From: Heterostelium album PN500
Taxonomy: Eukaryota > Evosea > Eumycetozoa > Acytosteliales > Acytosteliaceae
DNA: 64,000 nt
Reading direction: 5' to 3'
Assembly (NCBI RefSeq): GCF_000004825.1
Contig: NW_008805085.1
Location: 310,001-374,000 of the forward strand
Shown here: positions 10,657 through 21,938 of the stretch, one piece after another
Position numbering within the stretch: the first letter of the stretch is position 1
Layout: every line of letters starts with the position of its first letter
The notes under the pieces: model-generated
Databases searched by the model: none
The model's input: the letters and a program-made list of their open reading frames with translations, nothing else
Told to the model about the DNA's origin: nothing
Position numbers and translations under genes: made by a program

Positions 10657-12606
10657 ATGACATCTTCAATACTTTTAAAACATAACAGCTCTCATCACAA
10701 TAAAGCTAGAGGAATCACAAATTTATCTTTTGTCATAATCAAAGAGATTCTATCGTTCAACAATAACTTGTCGATCTTGGATTATATATGCTTTAGTTTG
10801 ACATGCAAGCATTTCTTTTACCAGAGAAATCGCTATCTATTATTCAATCCCGATGATCTAGTGATCAGAGATCTCGACACAATACAACAGTTTGCTTTCA
10901 ATTCCTATCGAGAGATCTTCAATCGATCAATGCAACTTCGAACCGATACAATATTGACAATCTACGAAGAATTATTTCCTAGGAAGTATGAGGCGTATTC
11001 CAAAATAGATGAGTCATCTGATTATAATTTAATATTAAATGGTAAATATCTATCTATAATATATATTTATTAATTTTTCTTTAAACATATGTATATATTA
11101 ACTTTACTATATTCATTACCATTATCATGTTTTTTTTTAGATGATATGGTTATACCGTCAACAGTGAAATCATTGAATTTTGATCATTCATATTATACCA
11201 ACATTGAACGAATCAGTGGATTATCGAATTCAAACATTAAACAAATAACACTAAGCAATGACTATAACAAACAAGTTCAACCTGGTGTATTACCACAGAC
11301 ATTGGAATATCTCATGTTTCTAGAAGCTTTCAATCATCCAATAATCCCCGGGTCATTACCTCCGAGCATCAAGCAACTCTTTATCTCTAATGAGTTCACG
11401 CATCCTTTGACACAACCGATGCTACCTCGATATCTAGAGATATTGGATATCGAGAGCTTTGCAAAACCTCTCGTCCCTGGTGTATTCCCGGAATCGCTGA
11501 CGGAACTCTCCATTCGATTATCTGAGGAATCCGAGGATTCCGGATACCTGCTCGTCCAAGGTGTACTGCCAAGCAATCTAAAGTATCTTAGTTTTCAGCA
11601 TTTGCGATGTAATGCCTCCGATCTACCACCCTCTCTGACATATCTGCGATTGAGTGACCAATTTCAAATGACAGTGGAATGCAACTTGAATCATCTGACT
11701 GCATTAACAACACTTCTCTACTTCCCGATCGAATGCTTAGAGTTGGGCATACCAAAGAATGTTACAACACTCAGTTTGACGAAAAAGTCAGCCGATGGCA
11801 GTGGTGGCGATGAATTCCTTTTGAAGAGAGGTGTACTCCCCACAACCATCACTGATCTAAACTTTCTCTTTATAAGATCGTTGAGAATCGAGGAAGGATC
11901 GATTCCATCGAGCGTAAAGAAATTGCATCTCGGCATGTATTTCGATCAACAGTTGAAACCAGGTTGTATTTCAGAGGGCATAGAGTATCTTCATTTAGGA
12001 CAGATCTTTAACTCCAAACTACAACCAGGTGACTTGCCCAACGGCATTAAAACTCTGTTTCTCAGTGACTGCTTCAGTAGTGTACTTGTACCGGATACCA
12101 TACCAAATACCGTAGAGACATTGCATTTTGGCTACTACCTAGTTGCTCTACAACCAAATACACTGCCAAGCTCACTACTCTCACTTTCATTCTGGGAATA
12201 TCGTCATACTTTTACATTTGGTGTGATTCCGCCCAATCTTAAGCGATTGGTAGTCGGCTCAGTTAAATACTCTTGTGATTTCGATAGCAACACCATACCA
12301 TCATCAATTGAATATCTTAAATTTAGAAACATTTCTGGAACTCTCCAACCCGATTGTATTGTACCTACAACATCATCAGCGCAATCAAACAGAATTACTC
12401 TAAATATAAACCTTAGCTATTTTCAAAAGTACCATCCGAAAACCCTACCTCCGACCATACAAACAATCAATTTAAAAATTAACACATTTAAATGCAGATT
12501 GAGAAGATATGGTGATAACATTTTCATTGGTACCAAAGGAATGTTTAGAGGTGGATTCATAACAGGTGATAGATTACAAGAATTATTGATTGATTACAAT
12601 CTATAA
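10657..12606 (+). CDS. F-box/FNIP-repeat protein A
   Basis: Two exons (10657-11041, 11141-12606) join in phase 1 to 616 residues. The N-terminal part (LSFVIIKEILSF...LDYICFSLTCKHFFYQRNRY) is an F-box-like helix set. The remainder is built of FNIP-type repeats of about 22 residues with recurring PGxLPxxLxxLxF patterns, for example QPGVLPQTLEYLMF and IPGSLPPSIKQLFI. FNIP proteins are a large lineage-specific family in dictyostelids; the F-box is thought to bind SKP1 and the repeats to choose substrates, but functions are mostly unknown. The gene shares its exon layout and intron phase with three other FNIP genes at 36-42 kb. The 1.4-kb exon 2 is intact. Confidence 0.85.
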
Positions 12607-12676
12607 ATTTAATAAAAATATAATCTTTTAAAAAGTTAATTTTTCAACAAGTTCTTTGATTAAAAACGATCTCATA

Positions 12677-12737
12677 GCAAAAGTGCAATAAACCTCTGTA
12701 TCTACAACGTGCTGCTGGTTATATGCCACCCTTTTGC
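12677..12737 (+). ncRNA. candidate small structured RNA
   Basis: GCAAAAG (12677-12683) pairs perfectly with CTTTTGC (12731-12737), closing a 47-base interior. In that interior, AACC (12691-12694) can pair with GGTT (12717-12720) and a further A/T extension. A 61-base RNA with paired ends resembles the general shape of dictyostelid class I RNAs, but I do not see the conserved CCTTACAGCAA motif or a DUSE box, so the class is not supported. The strand is uncertain. Confidence 0.25.
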
Positions 12738-12809
12738 AATGTAAATCAAAAGATTTTTTATTTTTATATGATTTGTTTATGATTTTAAAATATTATTTTA
12801 AAATCCAAC

Positions 12810-13013
12810 TATGAATTGATCTACCCAACCAAGGAATCAATAGATACACTCTCTAAATATCATCTCAACAAAGATAGTAACTTGAATCCGATGTTACATC
12901 GTTATGTAAATAGTGATGGTAAAGATTATTGAAACTAGAATCCAAGTTATTGGGACCGTCTTCGAACCTATACACTCCAACTGATGTTCATGAAATACAA
13001 CATAGATAGATCA
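12810..13013 (+). pseudogene. gene relic, family unknown
   Basis: One frame reads like protein: YELIYPTKESIDTLSKYHLN and onward to a TGA at 12930-12932. In the same frame, after a second stop, comes YWDRLRTYTLQLMFMKYNID. Base composition is more coding-like than in the flanks. There is no start codon, splice context or recognisable domain. I read it as a decayed fragment of a host gene between the FNIP gene and the next ORF. The remainder of 12607-13343 is AT-rich spacer. Confidence 0.3.
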
Positions 13014-13343
13014 TAGTATTATTATCATATAATAAACATATAGTTCTTTTTTATCGGTTGAATAGTAAATATGTTTTACATACAAAAATATTCTATCTGG
13101 TATCTATGAGATACATCAACACATATAATTTTAAGAATAATAATGATAAATAAAAATTGTATTCATTTGACTGAACTGCTCCCCTACATGAGAATATGAT
13201 GAACAAAAATGAGGTGGTAAAGAAAATGATAGTCATTGTGTTTTATTTTTTTGTAATTTTTTTTTTTTTTATCTAATCGTTTTTTTTCAATATTTATTGA
13301 ACATCAATATTTATATATATTTATATTGATCTATAATAGATAA

Positions 13344-13943
13344 ATGAATCAATTATTAAAGAGTAGTTCAAATCTATTACTTAATATTACAAGTAATACT
13401 ATTAGATATAATGGATTCAGTAGTGGTGTATCTTTGATGATTCATCAGTCTATCAGAAGCAGAACCTCTGGTTTCTTGATGAATAATAATGGTGCGCTAC
13501 TTTCATCTGGTCGTATGATGATCAAGGTCAATCTGGAGGACGATGACGAATCAGTGGATGATGCCGCAGCAGTGGATCCCAATGCAAAGAAACAATTGAC
13601 ACCAGAGGAATTGGCAAAGAAGAAGGCACAGCGTAACGAAGACAAGAAAGAGCGTGACGCTCAAAAGAAAGAGAATCGTATAAAGATGATCGAACGCTCC
13701 AAAGCACAGCGCGAGAAGCAAGCAGAGAAAGAACAGAAATCAAAAGATAAACTACAGCAACAACAGCGTGAAAAAGAAATGAAAAATAGAAAAGCTTCGG
13801 TATTCGATCCAGATTACGAACCGGATTTCGACTATGAAATCGGAACCGCTGGTTCTGACTCGCTTTTACACAAAAGAGAAAAGAAAGAAAAAGTTAAACC
13901 AAACATCAAGAAACCAAATAACAATAAAAATTTTGTAAGATAA
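13344..13943 (+). CDS. unknown basic coiled-coil protein, possibly mitochondrial
   Basis: A single exon of 199 residues. The first 60 residues are rich in Ser, Asn, Arg and hydrophobic residues with almost no acidic ones (MNQLLKSSSNLLLNITSNTI...), as in a mitochondrial targeting peptide. Then comes a short acidic stretch, a long K/E/R/Q helix (about 85-150) and a tail with DPDYEPDFDYEIG. I recognise no domain. The layout would suit a lineage-specific mitochondrial ribosome or import accessory protein, but that is a guess. The start is the first ATG of the frame. Confidence 0.6.
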   Translation: MNQLLKSSSNLLLNITSNTIRYNGFSSGVSLMIHQSIRSRTSGFLMNNNGALLSSGRMMIKVNLEDDDESVDDAAAVDPNAKKQLTPEELAKKKAQRNEDKKERDAQKKENRIKMIERSKAQREKQAEKEQKSKDKLQQQQREKEMKNRKASVFDPDYEPDFDYEIGTAGSDSLLHKREKKEKVKPNIKKPNNNKNFVR

Positions 13944-15724
13944 TAGCATATAATAAAATTCTCAATAATAATTTAAAATATAAGTCATAACGATAAACTT
14001 CATGAATATATATATATATATCTTATCTTTTTTTTTGCAATATAATATTTTCAATTTGATCAAATTATTATATGAAGTGAATGAAATCATGCAAAGAAGA
14101 TACAGAGACATATTTACTAAATTTAAATTAATTGTTTAAAAATAGATTAAATTAGATTGTTTGTTTGTTTTTGTGTTTTTGTTTTTGTTTTTGATTTTTG
14201 GTCGAGTTTGTGTATGGATTGCAAGACCCGCTCAAACAATGGATTTAGTAAAATGGATAGATTAGATTATGTTATTAGTAGTACTACTCAGTAATTAGTA
14301 ATGTTGTCACAACAGGAAATCGGATGAATTAAAATAGAATTTATAAACCCGTCGACAAGTGTATTGCAGAGTATTTAGTATTTTACCATTTTCGTTTTTC
14401 AATTGATTTTGATTTGCTTTGGGTTTTTGGAGTTTTAAGATAAAACGATGGTATTTAGAATCGATATAACACAAACAACAACTTTATATTATCTTAAAAT
14501 TCATAAGAGTAACACATAAAAAGAGATTCATGTGCAAACCAAAAACTGCAATACGCAGTGTCAATCGCATTAATCATCCATCCATGTGAGCAACACAAAC
14601 AAAACACATGCTATTATCAACAACAACACAAAGATAGTGTGTGTGGATTTAAAAAAAGCAATGTGTACACAAAGTGTGCGTTTTAATAATCCACACAAAA
14701 TTGTGTTTTTGGGGGATGAAAACAAAAAAAACACTTGAAAAAAAAAATTAAAATAAATTCTATTTTATTGGTTGAAATGCATTGCAATTTAATTTATTTT
14801 ATGAATATTGTTTATCTTTATTGTCTAATAAATTAATATAAATAGAACACACAACCTCTTCACTCAAATTTTTAAAATTGTATGTATATATTCACTAAGA
14901 ACACACCACTCCTACTACCACCACCAAACAACCACAAACACAATTTAACACACAACAAAAAAAAAAAAAAAAATAAATAATAAAAGTAATGAATTAACAT
15001 ACATTTTATAAATCTCTCTTTTTGAAGTAATAACAATTAACGAGTGTTATTTATTTCATTTACACCTATTGTATTACTTTGTTTTTAAAGAACACAACCA
15101 CCACACCACCAACTCAACCCCAAATTGGTTACTTAACCAACAAACCAAAATATTCCAAACCAAAACCACAAAATCAACAAACACAACTGTTACTACAAGA
15201 ATTAAAGTGAATACACAAAAATACAGAGTAGCAGTAGTATAAAACATCGAGACACACATCACAACACAAAAATAAGTACAACAAACTAAAAAAGAGTATT
15301 AATTAAACTAACAATCCAAATCATTCATATAATCAATGTTGTTATATAACTTGCTTTACTTTTGTCAAGAACATTTAATAGTACAATAAAACAACTTACC
15401 AGTTCATCATTAGACACCAGCATTCACACTTTTCTTCTACTCAATCCTACACACCCAACACTATACTAACCAGGACATATTCAAATTCCTATTTTAAATC
15501 AATTATAGAAAGCAACAACAACAACACAAATACAAAGATAATTAATATATATATATATTTATCAAATTAATTATACATATATAAATATATATTGAATTCA
15601 AATTTATTAAAATTATATATATATCTTAAATATAAGATCTTAATTAACAGTAATAAATAATTTATATATATTACTATATTTATTTATTATATTCATACAT
15701 AAGCTTATTATATATTATAAAAGA
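13944..15724. other. long intergenic region with an A/C-rich strand
   Basis: No ORF of interest. From about 14870 to 15500 the plus strand is rich in A and C and poor in G (many ACAAC, CCACCA and CAAC stretches), interrupted only by short AT runs. Dictyostelid leaders are often A-rich on the sense strand, so this may be a long 5' leader or promoter of the calcipressin gene at 15725, or an untranslated RNA. The final 250 bases are almost pure A/T. Confidence 0.35.
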
Positions 15725-16428
15725 ATGGATTCAATTGAACAAGAGTTAACAAGTTTGATCTTGGAGGATAATGAAACTATTGACCAACATCAAACTATAA
15801 TGAATCAGATGCGTGAGAAAAAGTTTCAGTTGCTGCAGCGAAGAGAACCAACTCGTGTATTGGTTCTCGAAAACCTCGATGCAGCAGCCAGCGATATGAT
15901 TCTGCAACTAGTTTCCAAATACCAAGAAGACTCTTCAATGTCTTCTCTCGTTTTAACTAGATATATAAATATACTTCAATCACTTATAATGGTTTTCGTA
16001 CATAGAAATGATGCACAACTTTGTAAACTATTAATACAAAGACAATCAATTATAAATATCGACAGTATTATAATTTATTTTGGAAAGGTAAGTTTTAAAG
16101 TTAAAAATGAAAATTAATAATTAATAATATTAACAATTTTATAATAATATGAATACAGGAATTATCAGACGACACAATTAAGAAACATCAATTACTTCCA
16201 CCTTTCCCAGTTAGACAATATTTAATTTCACCACCTCTCTCACCACCAGAGGAATGGAGTGCACCTGGAGATGGAATGGAGCAGGCACCAACCAAAGAAG
16301 CATCATCACCATCATCATCATCACATAACTTTGGCTTCAACCCTGATACACTATCAGAGAAGCTTGTTATCTATCAATCAAAGGCTGACAGTGGGTTCCC
16401 ATCGATCACTCTCGAATTTTGTACATAA
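15725..16428 (+). CDS. calcipressin (regulator of calcineurin, RCAN)
   Basis: Two exons (15725-16087, 16159-16428) join in phase 0 to 210 residues; the second exon lies in a frame without its own ATG. The N-terminal half is RRM-like (TRVLVLENLD ... NIDSIIIYFGK). The C-terminal half has the calcipressin signature LLPPFPVRQYLISPPLSPPEEW, written here in two overlapping parts: the LPP/FPVRQYL lead and the ISPPLSPPEEW phospho-site motif. It ends in a PSITLEFC strand, like the PSIVVHVC end of RCAN proteins. RCAN proteins bind calcineurin and inhibit or tune it; phosphorylation of the SPPxSPP motif controls this. A His/Ser-rich linker lies between the motif and the C-terminal strand. Confidence 0.88.
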
Positions 16429-16841
16429 AAAAACAATAGCACCAACATCAAGATAAATAGTGTATTCAAAACCATATATATATAGATGTATCTTTAGATA
16501 GAACACTCAACATCATTGTATTAATTTTATTTAGAAGTTTAAAAAGTCAATCTTCAACCAACCATTAATATTGATTAACTTACTGTTAATTATAAAACTA
16601 CAAAAATACAAAACCTAAAACAAATTACAACTACAATATCAGAGATCGACACAAAAGAGTTCACTTGACTCTTCTCTTTATACAACAAACAAATAAATAC
16701 TTTTTATTAAAAAATATATAAAAATAAATAAAAAAAAACAATTGAAATTTAATATTGTTTCATAGTTTAAATAAATAAAAATAATAATATTTAATATCAA
16801 TTTTCGTGAGAGATCTTATCAATAAGTTCTTTATTTATTAA

Positions 16842-16978
16842 TTTTTAAATAATAAAGAAATAATATTTTTAATAATAGGTCATAAAATTTCCAATGAATT
16901 CCTTTTATAAACATTAGATATAAAGAATTTTTAAAAAGTTTTTTCAAATAAAAATATTATTTCTTTATTATTTAAAAA
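16842..16978. repeat. 29-bp perfect inverted repeat (long AT hairpin or MITE)
   Basis: The left arm at 16842-16870 and the right arm at 16950-16978 are exact reverse complements over 29 bases (core AAATAATAAAGAAATAATA), one further pair continues inside, and the loop is about 77 bases. It lies in the 763-base spacer between calcipressin and the next gene. It could be a small MITE with terminal inverted repeats or the precursor of small RNAs. AT richness raises the chance rate, but a perfect 29-mer with mixed order is unlikely by accident. Confidence 0.6.
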
Positions 16979-17191
16979 ATAAAAAATAAAAAAAAATCAT
17001 AAATTAATTTAAATTACAAAATAAGATTTTAAATGTAATTGTATTTTTAATATAAAATATTGAATATCTATAGTAAAAGTAAAAGAAAAATATATAAACC
17101 TTTTACTTCCACAAAGTTGAATAATTCTTTCACTCTTTATCACATTTAAATTTTGAATCAAGACTTAAAAAAATAACATACAAATAAAAGA

Positions 17192-17698
17192 ATGGACGGT
17201 CAACCAGAAAATAAACAAGATAATACAAATTCTCAAAACATGAATAACAATCCTTTTGAAAATAACTATTATCAAAACCCTCCACCTACTTACCAACATT
17301 TTCCTCATCAGCAACCATATTACCAACAAGGTAAATAATTTATTTACTTTTTTAAAACTACTCAGTTTGATAATATTCTAAATATTATTTTAATTCTAAT
17401 AGATTATAGGTATCTACCACCAAACCAACAATATGTTGCCTATGCCCCTCAATCTTCACCACCAGGTTATATTCTAGTTAATGAAAAAGAAATTCAAGAG
17501 TGTGAAAAGAGTACTGATGCAACCTTTTCATTGTGTATCTTTATCTTTGGTTTCTTTTTCCCAATTGTGTGGATAGGTGGTTTTATTTATCTCAAATCAC
17601 CAAGTAGAACTGCTAAAATATTATCTATAGCATCAATTACTTTGTTTTTCTTGACAACAATTATACTATTGATTGTATTATTAGTATCAATACATTAA
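17192..17698 (+). CDS. small proline-rich membrane protein with PPxY motif
   Basis: Two exons, 17192-17330 and 17403-17698, join in phase 1 to 144 residues. The acceptor at 17402 is chosen because the later AG in ATTATAG shifts the frame to a stop. Residues 1-75 are rich in Asn, Gln, Pro and Tyr and contain PPPTYQ (a PPxY WW-binding motif). The C-terminal half has two hydrophobic segments, FSLCIFIFGFFFPIVWIGGF and ILSIASITLFFLTTIILLIV. The layout (Pro-rich cytosolic tail plus two membrane spans) is common in small dictyostelid membrane proteins, but I do not recognise an orthologue. A NEDD4-type ligase adaptor role is only inferred from PPxY. It converges closely on the next gene. Confidence 0.7.
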
Positions 17699-17711
17699 AA
17701 AAATAGATTGG

Positions 17712-17728
17712 TTTTGGAGTTACCAAAA
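17712..17728. other. small hairpin between convergent genes
   Basis: TTTTGG, loop AGTTA, CCAAAA. It lies 14 bases after the stop of the small membrane-protein gene and 117 bases before the stop of the convergent ComC-like gene. Possible 3'-end signal; the stem is short. Confidence 0.25.
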
Positions 17729-17844
17729 AAAAAAACAAAACACCAAAAATAGTCAACTTGTATAAAATAAATAATTCTCTATCATTTTTTAAAAAATAAA
17801 TATAATTATCTTATTTTTTTCTATATTTTTTATTATTTATATTT

Positions 17845-20800
17845 CTAATTATTATTAACTGATGAATGTCTTTTTAATTTAGCTTGCATTTTCTTACTAT
17901 CTTTTTTGAATTTTCTCTTTTTAATATAGAAAACTGCAGCTGCAACAGTCGATGCAATTAAAACTACTCCACCAACGACAACACCAGTGATAATCTTCCA
18001 AGTGTTTGAATCTTTCTTACCACAAGTCTTTTCTTTATAGTCAACATTTACCAATGCACTGAAATCTGGATCTACAAGACATTCCATACACTTGGGTACA
18101 TTGATACCAATCAGAACATAGCTTTTATCGGTGTTTGGTTCAATGGTTTCATTGAGAAGCACTACAGAAGAATAAGTTGGTCTACCATCGGATACTGCAA
18201 TATTTGTGAATCTACCAAAGAACTCTACATCACTACTCAATACTCTTATGTATTGAATTGTCATATTGTCTTTATCATGAATAGCAGATATAGGTAGGTT
18301 GGTGCATTGTTCTAGACTCAGTGGAGAGCGATATACTACTCTAAGAGTTGAAAGTGAACTTTGGTAACTCCAACCTGTGACATTGACTGAGATCTTGACG
18401 GAATTCGGTGCCAAGCTAATGGTTTCACCACCAAATCCAATGTCTGTCGAAGTTGTTGTATTGGTAATATAGAGTACAGATTGAACTGAAAGGCTAGGAT
18501 ATGGAATTGCCAAATTGTTTTTATCAAAAGTATAGTATACTGATGAAAGACCATCGACGTTTGTTATTTTATCTATGGTCCAATTACTGGTCATCGGTAT
18601 TTCCTTTACAACATTTGACAATTCATCTATCTCTTGAATCGAAACAATCGAGAATTCAAACTTGAATCCTTTATAATCAATTGATGCTGATGGTGATGTG
18701 TTGTTGATGTTGACAGTAGGTCCAGGTGCAAGTTGTTGATCACATTTGATACCGAACCAACCACTACCAGGAAAGCATACACATTTACCATCTTGATTGC
18801 ATTCTCCATGTCCTGTACAATTGGCATATGTTTTCTTACAGTACTCGAAGTTGTCTTCAGGGTCACCAAGCACAACGACAATAGATTTCGATACAAAATA
18901 AAATCCAGAGTCGGAGACATTCAACAATTGGTAACCAACTAACAACGGACCTTGGATGAAACAAGTTACAAAATGTGTACTATCCATTGTCTTGTTACAA
19001 AATCTACCGTCAATTGATATGGATGTATTTTCTTGACCACTGAACGTTCCACTCAAAGTGATGACACCACCACCCACAGCTAGAGGTGAAGCTGCTGTAA
19101 CTACTGGCCACTCTAAAACAAGATTATACGTTGTATATACTGTGCTGTATGGATCTGTAATTGAAACATTCTTTAGACCACCTTTCGCTGGATTTGGGCA
19201 TGTTATTGAATAATGAACAACACCAGGTACTCCAGTGGGTGGTGCCATAAATGAAGGTAACATAGGATAGCATTCTACTCCATCGATCATAAAATTCAAA
19301 TACTGATTGAAACCAAGTGTCAAATTAAGCTCGGTAGAAATTTCAAGACCACCTGGATATTGAGATATTGATAAATCTAAAATTATAATACTCTCAATCT
19401 CCCAGGTGATATCAATTGCGACATTTGAGGAGTTGGATAGAACGATATGGGGAGATCTATTGGATAAATCAATATTATAAAGGAATTTCTTGTTGTACTC
19501 TAAGACTTTCAGTCTTGGGTCGAAATCATTTTGATATGCCCAACCTAGATTGTTACCAACTATAGTAATAGTAGCAGCATCATATGAAAGATAGTGTTTG
19601 GTATACGTAATAGCTACAAATAAATAAATAAAAATTAATATATTTTAAAATGATACTTTAAAAAATTCCCATTTTTATATACATACGACATTTATATGTT
19701 GATGGGTTGAAACTATTATAAATTGGTGTACCTCTAAAATCAGAGGCTTCATATATTCCTGATGAACCCCAATAACATTTAAAACAGTCTGGAAGATCTG
19801 TAAGTGATGTATCATCTGCCCAGACAGTTCTTATTCCACATGCATCGTTTGGCAAAAAATTAATACCAATATTATCACCAACATTTACAGACTTGAATAT
19901 TGAATGGAAATATTCATTTGGAACTGCACCAGAAAGTTTATTATCGGAGAGAGTTAAATACGAAATCTGTCCAGAAACAGTTCCTTTGATAGTAAAATTA
20001 GGAAACTGAGTTATATTTGAATTTGTATAAGTTCTGGAAAAACAAAAGTATTAATGTAATTGTTTAAAATTTTATAAAAATATGTTTTACATACACTGTA
20101 AATGTATTATTGGGGATTATGCTGTATGGAAATTGGGCAAGTTGTTGATTTCTCATTCCAAAAGTACTAAGTTTTTAGAAAAACATATTAAAATTTTGAT
20201 AAAAAAAATCGATTACATAAATTACTTACGTTAAGTTGTAAATAGAGAGATCATGTGGTAAAAGGTTGAGAGGACCACCTGTATCAATCATACCAAAATC
20301 GGATCCTTTTCCACTCAAAATAATAGTTGGAGCAATGTCTGTAAGAGAAATCTTACTAAAAACTTGACTGGTAACAAAATTATTAGAAAATATAATATAA
20401 ACAACAATGAAATATAAATACTTACAGTGATCTCGAATTGGTAGTATCCAAATAAATAGTTGTATTTTTATTATATAGAGTTAAAATCCTTTTTTTTTTT
20501 TTGTTTAATACTTAATTAATAAAATAGAAAAAATGAATAGAATCAAATTGAAACTTACAATGTTAATGTAAATGTTTTACTTTGTCTAATAATAGATGAA
20601 TTAAAAGTAACAAAAGTATCATTCATACCCAATCCAATATTTCTAAAAATAAAAAGGCATTAATATTATAAAATATATATAATAACAACTACTTACAAAT
20701 AATAAATTGGTGAGTTTTGATTTGGAATGTAATCTAATTGTACAATAGGACTGTCTGGTAAACTATTTAAAATATAACTATTAATATTTTTAAATAGTAA

Positions 20801-21488
20801 AAATTGTTTTCTACTTACTTTAGACTACCTAATCCGTTTGATGGATGAAGTACATATGAAGGTAAAACAGTTAGAGATCTAGAATAGAGATATATTTGTT
20901 GAAGAAATTGAATTTGGAAAATGTGTTGAGGGATAGCTGTAGCATTGTGATCTCTGTGTGAGATATACTGAAGCAATGGAAATCCTGAAGGTTTTATAAA
21001 ATCCAATAAATTTAGAGTTGGATCATAAAGAGAGATCACTTGTTGGTTCATGTAAAATGATTTTAATTTGGGAAAAATTAAAGTATTAATTGTAGCATTT
21101 GGTTGACCATGATCTACTTTAACACCTGCATCATAAAAAGTTCTAAATATAAAAAAATTTAATACTAGTTCATCGATAAACAATTAAATATGAATTTACA
21201 TACATTTCGAAAATGGAACCACCCGAATCACAAGTTAAAGAAACACCACGTTGATTTGTATTACATGCTAATTCACTAATATTATAATCTATTCTATATT
21301 GTTGAACTACCCAAAAGACTGATGAAACTAGAAAAAATAAATAAATAAAAATTAATATTTAAAAAATATAAAAAAATAAATAAATTATATTTCTACTTAC
21401 TTTCATCTTGAGATATTCCGACTGTATTTTTTATATTTAAAATTAAAAAGATAGAAAAAACAAATAAAAAATAGATATTATTTTTCAT
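17845..21488 (-). CDS. ComC-like cell-surface protein: LRRs, TIG domains, EGF, one TM
   Basis: Ten exons on the minus strand: 21488-21401, 21327-21204, 21142-20819, 20762-20697, 20642-20559, 20488-20426, 20355-20230, 20166-20095, 20033-19687 and 19613-17845. All joins are in phase, giving 1020 residues. The order is signal peptide, about 400 residues of irregular leucine-rich repeats, IPT/TIG-like beta domains, one EGF-like module (CKKTYANCTGHGECNQDGKC...GIKC), a ComC-type beta domain, a TM segment (ITGVVVGGVVLIASTVAAAV) and a short basic tail. This matches the ComC family of EGF/TIG surface proteins in D. discoideum, linked to cell communication and adhesion. Seven of the nine introns after the first are phase 2, and the short exons each carry about one LRR. 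A paralog without LRRs lies at 48-53 kb. Confidence 0.82.
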
Positions 21489-21604
21489 TTTAAAGATAAA
21501 ATTTAAACTATCTTCAAATAATTTTTCTGCAAGATTGTTTGTTGATACAAACTGTTTAGAACCGAACAATTATTAATCTAGATATTATTGTTTTTATTTT
21601 TTTA

Positions 21605-21783
21605 GGAACCCAAAAAATTATGGTCAGAAAAAAAAAACCTCCGTTCGTGTTTTTATATAAAAATTGCTTCTCAAGCTTGGAAATTTAATAGCCTCCTTTG
21701 TGATTTACCACTTGAATTTTTTGATAGATTTTGATCAAATTTGCAAAAAAAAAATAAAAATAAGACTTTCGTTTTTGGGTTCC
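21605..21783. repeat. possible 179-bp element with 12-bp terminal inverted repeats
   Basis: GGAACCCAAAAA (21605-21616) is the exact reverse complement of TTTTTGGGTTCC (21772-21783). It lies in the 450-base spacer between the starts and ends of two minus-strand genes. No target duplication is clear. It may be a MITE remnant or chance. Confidence 0.3.
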
Positions 21784-21938
21784 AAATCGATTTTTTGAAA
21801 AAAATAGTAAATTAATTTATTATTTTCGTTTGATTTTTTTTTTTTTTTGATCTTAAGATTTGTACAGGTTTGCAAAAGGTTATAAAAATATAAATATAAA
21901 TTATATAGTGATTGGCAATTCATTGGTAATAAAGAAGC

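Noticed and set aside
12677-12737. Call as a class I RNA
   Set aside because: The conserved 11-base motif and the DUSE promoter element were not found, so only a generic structured-RNA candidate is kept.
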